The notes beneath the pieces were generated by a model. The model ran no database searches. It was not told the origin of the DNA and saw only the letters and a program-made list of their open reading frames with translations. From Burkholderiaceae bacterium (GTDB lineage Bacteria; Pseudomonadota; Gammaproteobacteria; Burkholderiales; Burkholderiaceae_C): 7,976 nucleotides of DNA. Positions 1 to 5,820 of the stretch are shown piece by piece. The stretch lies in NCBI GenBank assembly GCA_029864165.1, contig JAOTTZ010000061.1, forward strand, positions 1-7,976, given 5' to 3'. Numbering within the stretch: the first letter of the stretch is position 1; every line of letters starts with the position of its first letter. The position numbers were made by a program, and so were the translations under genes.

Positions 1-63
1 GTGGACAGCCTACACCTCAAACATATCACGCAGATACTGGAGCACAGCGTTAGGGCCCACTAA
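1..63 (+). other. possible 3' tail of an upstream plus-strand gene
   Basis: Frame 1 is open from the first base to a TAA at 61-63, giving 20 codons with mostly G or C in third position. It could be the end of a gene that enters from the left and converges on tolC. It is too short to assign to a family and may be chance. The opposite strand is also open here, in frame with tolC past its stop, so the coding strand is not settled. Confidence 0.2.
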
Positions 64-105
64 CACTACGCAAGTCCCGTGCCAACTTGGTGTCGTCAAC
101 AGGCC

Positions 106-1410
106 CTAATCTCGCAACAGTTTGTCGAGCACCCAAAAGTCTTGTTCAGACAACACACTGGCCACCGCTTTGACTTGCAAGCCGGCGATCAGCGTTTGAT
201 ACCGAGCAGCGGCTAGGTCACGCTTGGTGGTGTAAAGCTGTTGTTCTGCGTTGAGAACATCCACCCTCGTACGCACGCCGACCTCGAACCCGCGGCGGGT
301 TGAATTGACTTGACTTTGGCTGGACAGCAGCGCTTGTTTGAGCGCGGTCTGCAGCGCTGCGCCCGACATGGCAGCAAGATAGGCCTCTCGCGCTTCAAAA
401 GAGGCTTGCTTGCGCGCAGCATCGAGTTCGAAGCCTGCTTTGCTGAGATTGGCTGCCGCCTCGCGCTCGCGCGAGCTGATGGCACCACCCTGGTAGAGGG
501 GCCACGACAGTTCGAGGCCAATCACCTCTTGGCGCCGCTCCCTTTGCGTCACACCTACTGAGGAGGAAACGTCCCGGTCAGTGCTGGCCGTAGCGCTGAG
601 GTCGATGGTGGGCATACGCCCAAAACGTTGCTTGGCCGCTTCGTGTCGCGCCAGTTGCTGATTGAGCCGAGCGAGGATGACGGCAAGGCCATCTACCGGA
701 GCGAGCTCCACCAGCTTGGTCATGTCCTCCACCGTGCCGGCGCTGATCGTGACACGTTCATCGAGCCTGGCAAGCGACGGCGGTTCACGGGAAATAATTT
801 TCTCCAGGGTTCCGCGCTTGACCTCGAGGTCGTTGGACGCCGCAATCTCCTGTGCCACGGTCAGGTCGAATCGGGCTTGGGCCTCATGCACGTCTGTGAT
901 CGGTACCGTTCCGACCTCAAAGCTCCGGCGTGTTTGCGCCAGTTGCTGAGAAAAAGCCTGCTTTTGCGCGCCCAGGGTAACCAACACGTCCTGGGCCTGC
1001 AGGACATCGAAATAGGCACGTGCGACCCGCAGCAGCAGCTCTTGTTCAGCCTGTCGGAACTGTTGCTCCGCAATCTGCGCCTGCACCTCGCCTTGTTGAG
1101 CCGACTGCGCATTTTGCATGCGCCATATCGGTTGCACCACTGAAAGAGCAGCGGTGTTGGAGTCGGAGATACGCTGGTTGCGGAGCAAACGGATGCTGTC
1201 TCTGGTAGCTCGGACATTGGCGGTTCCAGTGACCGACGGCCGGTATAGCGCCTTACCCTGCGGTCTTTTCTCCACCCCCGCGCGAAAGGCTTCCCGCGCC
1301 GCAGCGAATTGCGCGTCGTGGTCGAGCGCGAGTTTGTATATCGCACTCAGATTGGCCGCCGCAGCATTCAAGCAACTGCTGAACAAGACGGCAAGAATCG
1401 CAAGTCGCAT
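106..1410 (-). CDS. tolC: TolC-family outer membrane efflux/secretion channel
   Basis: This 434-residue protein is a TolC-family channel. Such proteins form trimeric outer-membrane and periplasmic ducts that work with RND or ABC inner-membrane pumps in drug efflux or type I secretion. Residues 1-19 look like a Sec signal peptide (hydrophobic, ending in AAA before NLSAIY). The mature part shows the internal duplication of OEP domains: RRSFEVGTVPITDV at about 161-174 matches RRGFEVGVRTRVDV at about 372-385, each followed by a long helix. SWPLYQGG at 302-309 is a typical strand and turn of the barrel region. The C-terminus (SEQDFWVLDKLL) is normal for the family, so the gene is complete. No good Shine-Dalgarno site precedes the ATG, but the signal peptide fits this start. 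No pump or adaptor gene is adjacent, so the partner cannot be named. It is transcribed divergently from mtnN. Confidence 0.95.
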   Translation of the reverse strand: MRLAILAVLFSSCLNAAAANLSAIYKLALDHDAQFAAAREAFRAGVEKRPQGKALYRPSVTGTANVRATRDSIRLLRNQRISDSNTAALSVVQPIWRMQNAQSAQQGEVQAQIAEQQFRQAEQELLLRVARAYFDVLQAQDVLVTLGAQKQAFSQQLAQTRRSFEVGTVPITDVHEAQARFDLTVAQEIAASNDLEVKRGTLEKIISREPPSLARLDERVTISAGTVEDMTKLVELAPVDGLAVILARLNQQLARHEAAKQRFGRMPTIDLSATASTDRDVSSSVGVTQRERRQEVIGLELSWPLYQGGAISSREREAAANLSKAGFELDAARKQASFEAREAYLAAMSGAALQTALKQALLSSQSQVNSTRRGFEVGVRTRVDVLNAEQQLYTTKRDLAAARYQTLIAGLQVKAVASVLSEQDFWVLDKLLRD

Positions 1411-1828
1411 CGTTAATTTCGTATTGGCTCTTGGTTGGAGGGATGGCGATTGGGTCAGCGGCAGCGGCGATGTGACCCGGTGCTCGACGGTCGCAGGTGG
1501 CCATGGGCCCGACGCAGCATAACCAGTAAGCTTACCAGCACGCGGCTTGATCTTGGCTTCGCGTTTGCCACACCCCGCCTATGGCCGCCGCAGCGCTGGT
1601 GCCTACCGCACGTATACCATGCGTTACCAATCGATGAATTCTGCACCTCCGCCCATGACCAGTCGACGCAGCTTGTTGACGCCCGACTCGCTGCGCGCAA
1701 CGCTGCGTGTGGTCGACAACCCCATCGACCCGGCCAAGCGGCATTCACACCGCAGCGCAGTTCGTGGTCGAAGATGGCCAGGCAGGCCCGCAGCCTGCGT
1801 GAAAAAGTGAAGTGTTAACCCGCAAACG
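1411..1828. other. divergent tolC/mtnN intergenic region
   Basis: These 418 bases separate the divergent tolC and mtnN starts and must hold both promoters, but I see no convincing -35/-10 pair on either strand. No strong ribosome binding site precedes either start. The right-hand part (about 1635-1800) has coding-like stretches in two different plus frames. An ATG frame at 1635 begins MNSAPPPMTSRRSLLT, and from about 1755 a second frame reads HTAAQFVVEDGQAG to a TGA. This would fit a small gene broken by a frameshift, but I recognise no family. No repeat, tRNA or terminator hairpin was seen. Confidence 0.5.
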
Positions 1829-2587
1829 ATGCAAACATCTACGTTAGCCATTGTCAGCGCCATGCACGAAGAGTTGCGCGCCTTGTTGCCGCAACTGCAA
1901 GACGCGCGGCGTGTTTCGCGCGCAGGGCGCGAGTTCCATAGTGGCCAGATGTATGGACACCCCGTTGTGCTCGTGCTGTCGGGTGTCGGCAAGGTGTCCG
2001 CGGCAACCACCGTGGCACTGTTGGCCAGTGAGTTCAAGCCGTACGCCCTGCTCTTCACCGGTGTTGCCGGTGGGCTGGGTGCTGGCGTGTGCGTGGGCGA
2101 CGTGGTGTTGGCGCGCGAGCTGCTACAGCACGACATGGACGCCTCGCCCTTGTTCCCGCGTTACGAGGTGCCATTCACGGGGCGGTCGCGCTTCCCGGCC
2201 GACACCGCGTTGAGCGACACCGTAGCGGCGGCGACCACGCAGTGCTTGGACCACCCGCCGAGCGAACTCAGCGCCGCGCACCTCGCCGAGTTTGGCATCA
2301 CGCAACCGCGCTTACACGAGGGCATGGTGATCAGCGGCGACCGCTTTATCGCCACCTCGGACGACAGTGCGGCACTGCAGTACGCGTTGCCCGATGCGTT
2401 GGCCGTGGAGATGGAGGGCGCCGCGGTGGCCCAAGTTTGTGCCGACATCGGCCTGCCGTTTGCGCTGCTGCGCGTGATCTCCGACCGCGCCGACGACAGC
2501 GCTCATATCGACTTTCCGCGCTTCATGAACGAGGTTGCTGGCGCGTACACGCACGCGATCGTAGCGGCAACGCTAGCCCGACTTTAA
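1829..2587 (+). CDS. mtnN: 5'-methylthioadenosine/S-adenosylhomocysteine nucleosidase
   Basis: This 252-residue cytoplasmic enzyme hydrolyses 5'-methylthioadenosine and S-adenosylhomocysteine to adenine plus the methylthioribose or ribosylhomocysteine. It serves methionine salvage and detoxifies by-products of methylation and polyamine synthesis. The family signature runs throughout: AMHEE near the N-terminus with E15 matching the catalytic Glu12 of the E. coli enzyme, GVAGGLG at 78-84, GDVVLA at 90-95, QHDMD at 100-104, SGDRFI at 169-174, VEMEGAA at 193-199 with E196 as the substrate-binding Glu, and ISDRAD at 217-222 with D219 as the catalytic acid. All key residues are present. It is slightly longer than the E. 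coli protein (about 230 residues), with extra residues around 112-155. The ATG at 1829 lacks a clear Shine-Dalgarno site. The next in-frame ATG (M12) would remove the first strand, so 1829 is kept. Confidence 0.95.
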   Translation: MQTSTLAIVSAMHEELRALLPQLQDARRVSRAGREFHSGQMYGHPVVLVLSGVGKVSAATTVALLASEFKPYALLFTGVAGGLGAGVCVGDVVLARELLQHDMDASPLFPRYEVPFTGRSRFPADTALSDTVAAATTQCLDHPPSELSAAHLAEFGITQPRLHEGMVISGDRFIATSDDSAALQYALPDALAVEMEGAAVAQVCADIGLPFALLRVISDRADDSAHIDFPRFMNEVAGAYTHAIVAATLARL

Positions 2588-2742
2588 GGTCGCAAAAGAT
2601 TGACGAGCACCGACGCCGCGCGCAGGCTCATCGCCCAAGCAGCGATCGGCGACGGCAGCCGCCAGCCTGTGAGCATGCACGCGCTCAATCCGTGTATCAC
2701 CGTGCGGCCGGCAAGCGCGGTGGCCAGTGTCATTGACCGTAG
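2588..2742. other. convergent mtnN/PRPP-synthetase spacer
   Basis: The spacer between the 3' ends of two convergent genes is 155 bases. I found no strong GC-rich hairpin followed by a T-run for either direction. Short ORFs cross it: a minus-strand ATG at 2746 overlaps the PRPP-synthetase stop as ATGA and runs 57 codons to 2573, and another minus ORF of 49 codons covers 2584-2733. A plus frame is open too. Because three frames are open in GC-rich DNA, none is called as a gene. Confidence 0.45.
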
Positions 2743-3639
2743 TCATCCATTGACTGGCAGCAACTTGCGCACGCCAGCGGCGATGGCCGGCGCCAGGGCG
2801 ATGCGGTTGGACGGGTGCTGGATAGTGTCACAGCTGACGACATCGGCCGCGCCGGCTGCGAGCAATTGATCGAACGCCGAGTGCGCAAAGACCGCGTGCA
2901 CGGCAACGCAGACAGGCGCGGCCAGGCCGGCTCGGCGCAAATGCCCCATGGTTTCCATCATCGTGCCCGCGGTCGAAACGATGTCATCGATCAACACCGG
3001 CGTGTGCGAACGCCAGCGCTCGACATCGGGCACCGAGACTTCGACGACATGATCGCTGCGCCGGGTCTTGGCCAGCACGACAAACGGCGCGTTCACGTGC
3101 CGAGCAACGTCGCTCACCCACTGCGCGCTTTCCTCGTCTGGGCCTACCAAGAGCGGCTGGCGAACTTGCGACTGCACCCAGCCAGCCACGCTCTCTGCCG
3201 CGCGCACGACATGCGTGGCGATGCTGTAGACGTGCGACAGATCGGCGATGCGGTGCAAATGCGGATCGACCGTGACCAACCAATCGACATGGCGAGAAAT
3301 CCACGCCGAGATATGCTGGGCGCTGATGGTCTCTCCCGGCGCAAACCGCGCGTCTTGGCGCATATAGGCCAGGTACGGCGCCACCAAGCCCACCGATCTG
3401 GCCCCGGCTTCGCGCACGGCACAGGCCAGCAACATGAGCTGCACCAGCTTGTCGTCCGGCCGGTCCAGCGTGCAGGCGATGAGCGCATGGCGCCCGTGAA
3501 TCAAACCCTCTACGCGAACATGCGACTCCCCATCGGGGAAGCGCCGCACCGTAGCTGCAATACGATCCATCGCAAGCTGCGCGGCCAAGGTGTCGGCAAG
3601 CCGCTCGTTGCCGGGCATGGCAATCACTACGGCGTTCAT
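2743..3639 (-). CDS. ribose-phosphate pyrophosphokinase (PRPP synthetase), short archaeal-like type
   Basis: The 298-residue product belongs to the PRPP synthetase family, which transfers pyrophosphate from ATP to ribose 5-phosphate to give PRPP for nucleotide, histidine and NAD synthesis. Visible motifs in order are RFPDGE at 33-38, PYLAYMRQD at 88-96 (ATP site), PGETIS at 101-106, VTVDPHLHR at 122-130 (metal site), VGPDEES at 165-171, KTRR at 191-194 (catalytic flexible loop) and VLIDDIVSTAGTM at 215-227 (PRPP-binding loop). The RQD..F.PGE.IS pattern, VGPDEES and KTRR instead of KRR resemble archaeal PRPP synthetases more than canonical bacterial Prs, which is about 315 residues. This may therefore be a second paralogue, so no symbol is given. 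A modest AGAG ribosome binding site lies 8-10 bases before the ATG at 3639. The gene converges on mtnN. Confidence 0.88.
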   Translation of the reverse strand: MNAVVIAMPGNERLADTLAAQLAMDRIAATVRRFPDGESHVRVEGLIHGRHALIACTLDRPDDKLVQLMLLACAVREAGARSVGLVAPYLAYMRQDARFAPGETISAQHISAWISRHVDWLVTVDPHLHRIADLSHVYSIATHVVRAAESVAGWVQSQVRQPLLVGPDEESAQWVSDVARHVNAPFVVLAKTRRSDHVVEVSVPDVERWRSHTPVLIDDIVSTAGTMMETMGHLRRAGLAAPVCVAVHAVFAHSAFDQLLAAGAADVVSCDTIQHPSNRIALAPAIAAGVRKLLPVNG

Positions 3640-3725
3640 GGTGGCAACTCTTTGGTCAGCATGACGACAGGATAGGTCTCAAGTTTGTTCTGCGCAGAGG
3701 CTAACTCATAGTGACCGCGCGGCAT
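3636..3725 (-). other. possible 29-codon leader ORF overlapping the PRPP-synthetase start
   Basis: The ATG at 3725 opens a frame that reads MPRGHYELASAQNKLE and continues to a TGA sharing bases with the synthetase start codon (ATGA). The composition is less arginine- and proline-biased than nearby chance ORFs. The weak AGAG site serving the synthetase lies inside it. No ribosome binding site precedes its own ATG, and I recognise no family. It could be a translated leader peptide, the tail of a decayed upstream gene, or chance. Confidence 0.2.
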
Positions 3726-4066
3726 GGAGCGCGCCCGCGAGCTTCTCAACCCCGGGCCGGCCTTGGACGATCAGTATCGTGGCCATAGCCGGCGCAACCA
3801 GCGGTGACCAGCTTGCACAACCTTGCGGCGAACAAGCGTCACCAACGCCTGCTGGGCGTCGATGCCCAAGTGACACAAGCGATAGTGGAGACCGAAAAAA
3901 GTGCGGTTCATCTTCGAGCATTCAAACGACGCCGCTCTGCAGCCACCAGGCCATACCCAACCCCAACCAAACCCACGCCGGTCATCCGGCAAGGCGTACG
4001 TCATGGCCACCCGGCGCCTTGCCAGCAACTTGCGGGGCGCTTATGCTATCGCCACTTCGCATCGAC
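3640..4066. other. 427-base intergenic region without a clear gene
   Basis: This region lies between the PRPP-synthetase start and the 3' end of the membrane-protein gene, both on the minus strand. It probably holds the PRPP-synthetase promoter, but no consensus sites stand out. Two minus-strand short ORFs are worth noting. One of 29 codons (3636-3725) ends in a TGA overlapping the synthetase ATG. One of 46 codons (3771-3911) starts MNRTFFGLHYRLC and is rich in arginine. Longer open frames on the plus strand are low-complexity (Pro, Arg, Thr) and look like chance. No tRNA, repeat array or strong terminator was seen. Confidence 0.5.
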
Positions 4067-4540
4067 TTATCCACGCCCCACCTCTTCTTCGGCCAGACAC
4101 CGGATATAGGTGCTGAAATTTGGGTCTTCGCCACGCAACAGCTCGGGCAGATGTTCGCGGAAGTCATCGCGCTGGCACCACTCGCGCATGTAATCCTCCC
4201 ACGAATGCCAGCGGCGGCGTTGCTGTGCGCCCATGTCCGGCTCGTAGGCCAGCAGATAGGCACGTTCGAACAGCGAGATGAGCATGTCGAATATGACCCA
4301 CATGCGCTCTCGCTGCTCGTCGGTCAAGTCGGGCGTCGGCGCATGGCTGCGAAGTTTCAAGTCTGGATTGGCCAGCACTACCTGCAGAAAGTCTATGTAG
4401 GCGTCGGAAAGTTGATGCCAGATGGCTTCTTCCTCGTTCTCTCGTTCTTTGCGTTGCTCATAGAGAAACACGCCAATAGCCAGCGGCAAGCCCACGACGG
4501 TGACGATGTAAGACAACAGTTCCCATGTTTGGAGGCTCAT
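4067..4540 (-). CDS. small single-pass membrane protein of unknown function
   Basis: I do not recognise this 157-residue protein as a characterised family. Residues 8-27 (starting LLSYIVTVVGLPLAIG) form one hydrophobic helix near the N-terminus, followed at once by a highly charged stretch (YEQRKERENEEE). The positive-then-acidic flank suggests an inner-membrane anchor with a cytoplasmic helical domain of about 125 residues. That domain is rich in Trp, Arg and Glu, with WHSWEDYMREWC at 111-122. The architecture resembles DUF4760-type membrane-anchored hypothetical proteins, but this is only a shape match. The gene lies 103 bases downstream of the CBS-domain gene on the same strand and could share its transcript. 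The ATG at 4540 has no strong Shine-Dalgarno site, but it places the helix at the N-terminus as expected. The stop is TAA. Confidence 0.75.
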   Translation of the reverse strand: MSLQTWELLSYIVTVVGLPLAIGVFLYEQRKERENEEEAIWHQLSDAYIDFLQVVLANPDLKLRSHAPTPDLTDEQRERMWVIFDMLISLFERAYLLAYEPDMGAQQRRRWHSWEDYMREWCQRDDFREHLPELLRGEDPNFSTYIRCLAEEEVGRG

Positions 4541-4643
4541 GCGAGTCCGCTCGCGGCGATCGATGAACGTCGCTCCTTGCGCGCCGCAACAAGCACATGT
4601 AGAGGCATAAGCTTTGCCCCGGTCTGATCAGCCCTCTCGGCCT

Positions 4644-5081
4644 TCAGCGGTCACCCGCAATGTAGTGTTCGAGCTGCTCGATAATGAACTGCTGCTCGGA
4701 GATGATATTCTTGACCAAGTCGCCGATTGAGAGCAGCCCGAGCAACTTGCCGTCGTCTATAACAGGCAGGTGACGCAGGCGGCTTCGAGTCATCAGCGCC
4801 ATACATTGGTCGGTGGTATGACTCGGGCGCACGTACTGCACGGGTGAGTTCATGACGTCCGACACCGGTGTTTCCTTCGATGAACGGCCGGTGAGTATGA
4901 TCTTTCTGGCGTAGTCACGCTCGGCGATGATGCCGACAATCTCCGCCCCCTTCATCACCAGCAGCGCACCGATGTTCTTTTCAGCCATCAACTTGATGGC
5001 TTCGAACACGGACTGGGAAGGCGCGATGGAGTAAACCGTCAGATCGGGTTTGGACTGCAAAACTAGCGCCGCGTTTTTCAT
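4644..5081 (-). CDS. tandem CBS-domain protein
   Basis: The 145-residue product is a stand-alone pair of CBS domains (a Bateman module), which usually binds adenine nucleotides such as AMP, ATP or NAD and acts as an energy or redox sensor. CBS1 spans about 15-65, with GALLVM at 38-43 and GIIAERDYARKI at 50-61. CBS2 spans about 78-130, with RHLPVIDDGKLLGLLSIGDLVK at its core. The ERD and SIGD turns are the places where such domains contact the nucleotide phosphates. There is no attached enzyme, transporter or DNA-binding domain, and the length is normal for the small proteobacterial CBS proteins. A good AGGAG site six bases before the ATG supports this start. The ligand and partner protein cannot be told from sequence. 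The membrane protein encoded just downstream is a candidate partner by position only. Confidence 0.93.
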   Translation of the reverse strand: MKNAALVLQSKPDLTVYSIAPSQSVFEAIKLMAEKNIGALLVMKGAEIVGIIAERDYARKIILTGRSSKETPVSDVMNSPVQYVRPSHTTDQCMALMTRSRLRHLPVIDDGKLLGLLSIGDLVKNIISEQQFIIEQLEHYIAGDR

Positions 5082-5087
5082 GCAGAA

Positions 5088-5092
5088 CTCCT
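5088..5092 (-). promoter_or_regulatory. ribosome binding site of the CBS-domain gene
   Basis: On the minus strand AGGAG lies six bases before the ATG at 5081. It is one of the better Shine-Dalgarno matches in the window and fixes the start. Confidence 0.75.
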
Positions 5093-5413
5093 ATGGGGAT
5101 GAGGAATGGTGAACATATCAACCGATACTCTGCGCACATTGGTCGGCCAGATGCGGCAACGACAATTTGAACCTACTCGGCTGCGCACGAGAGCGAGCCT
5201 ACGTTTATACCGCCTGGCAAGCCGTTTTGTTGCGTTTGCTCAGCATTTTTTACTGCCCCGAGTGCATCATCGCTGCCATGCCGATTCGCCCTCAAGCTGT
5301 GCCGCAGGGCCCGAAACACACGCTTACTTGCCAAATGGCCCACGTACCGCCGAATACCGTCCGCAGTTTTCACATACGATGACGCCCATTGTCCCCAGTA
5401 TCGCGTTACGCAG
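5093..5413. other. divergent spacer between the CBS gene and the gnd pair
   Basis: This region holds the promoters for the CBS gene (minus) and for the ribbon-helix-helix-like/gnd pair (plus). I see no convincing -35/-10 pair. A TATAAA on the minus strand near 5205-5210 is a possible -10 for the CBS gene but has no matching -35. Local AT-rich patches (around 5160-5250) contrast with the GC-rich genes and fit promoter DNA. An open plus frame (about 5167-5382, TTG start) has no ribosome binding site and is not called. Confidence 0.45.
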
Positions 5414-5420
5414 TTGAGGA
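5414..5420 (+). promoter_or_regulatory. ribosome binding site deciding the GTG start at 5428
   Basis: TTGAGGA ends seven bases before the GTG at 5428. The alternative TTG at 5389, in the same frame, has no such site, so the GTG is preferred. Confidence 0.7.
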
Positions 5421-5427
5421 GCCTACC

Positions 5428-5820
5428 GTGAAGACAGCTGAACACCCTGCCACCAAACCACATGTAACGGACAAACAGCGCGTGGCGACAACGCAGTATT
5501 CATTGCGCTTGCCGGTTCCGGTCGCGGCACGGCTCGCCGCGCTGTGCGAAATGCAACCCGGCAAGACATGCGAGCAGATCGTCGCCGAATTGCTGACTGC
5601 TGCCATGACCGAACTGGAGCGCACACTGCCAAAAAGCAAAGGCCCGGTGATCGACTACCACCCGGACACGCGCCAGCCCATCTATCTGCTGACTGGGCCG
5701 TTTGCCGAGTTTCGCGGCCTGGCCAACAAGCACCACATTCAACTAGAACGCGAACTCGGCATCGAAGAGCCTGAACCGCCCTACCCGGTCGATGAATACA
5801 TGCTCGGAGAAGACTCATGA
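5428..5820 (+). CDS. small protein with ribbon-helix-helix-like N-terminal half
   Basis: From the GTG at 5428 the product is 130 residues. Residues 21-65 (TTQYSLRLPVPVAARL, then QPGKTCEQIVAELLTAAMTELE) have the strand-helix-helix pattern of ribbon-helix-helix DNA-binding proteins: a short polar strand, a helix, a G-K/R-T turn, then a second helix. The C-terminal half (about 70-130) holds a short strand region (IDYHPDTRQPIYLLTGP) and an acidic, proline-rich tail. It resembles small proteobacterial proteins that databases often label 'pilin assembly protein' or 'type 1 pili tip component'. I recall that label from annotations, and nothing here supports a pilus role. Its stop overlaps the gnd ATG by four bases (ATGA), so the two are very likely co-transcribed and translationally coupled. 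DNA binding, and any role in controlling gnd, is inference. Confidence 0.8.
   Translation: MKTAEHPATKPHVTDKQRVATTQYSLRLPVPVAARLAALCEMQPGKTCEQIVAELLTAAMTELERTLPKSKGPVIDYHPDTRQPIYLLTGPFAEFRGLANKHHIQLERELGIEEPEPPYPVDEYMLGEDS
5806..5812 (+). promoter_or_regulatory. ribosome binding site of gnd inside the preceding gene
   Basis: GGAGAAG ends four bases before the gnd ATG at 5817 (seven bases from the GGAG core) and lies within the last codons of the upstream gene. No comparable site precedes the in-frame ATG at 5850, so the 5817 start is favoured. Confidence 0.65.

Noticed and set aside
628..1143. Long plus-strand ORF (171 codons) inside tolC
   Set aside because: It is antisense to a clear TolC protein with signal peptide and internal repeats. 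Its composition is that of a shadow frame.
2815..3675. Plus-strand ORF of 286 codons opposite the PRPP synthetase
   Set aside because: It mirrors the synthetase in codon register and has an Arg/His-rich composition with no motif. The opposite strand has every PRPP-synthetase motif.
2755..4034. CAGCAACTTGCG occurring at about 2758-2769 and about 4022-4033
   Set aside because: A 12-base match, one copy inside a coding region, with no matching flanks. It is expected by chance or near chance and not evidence of a repeat family.
3779..4627. Plus-strand ORF of 282 codons across the gap and the membrane-protein gene
   Set aside because: Low-complexity start, no ribosome binding site, and more than half is antisense to a frame with a clean membrane helix and start.
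5167..5382. 71-codon plus ORF in the CBS/gnd spacer with CPEC and MPIRP segments
   Set aside because: It briefly recalls small zinc-binding proteins that begin MPIRP. But the CPEC comes before that Met, no second CxxC follows, the start would be TTG, and there is no ribosome binding site.
5106..5417. 103-codon plus ORF in the CBS/gnd spacer
   Set aside because: The purine-rich sequence abuts the ATG with no spacing, and the product is Arg/Ser-rich with no recognisable motif. The 5' end is better explained as promoter DNA of the two divergent genes.
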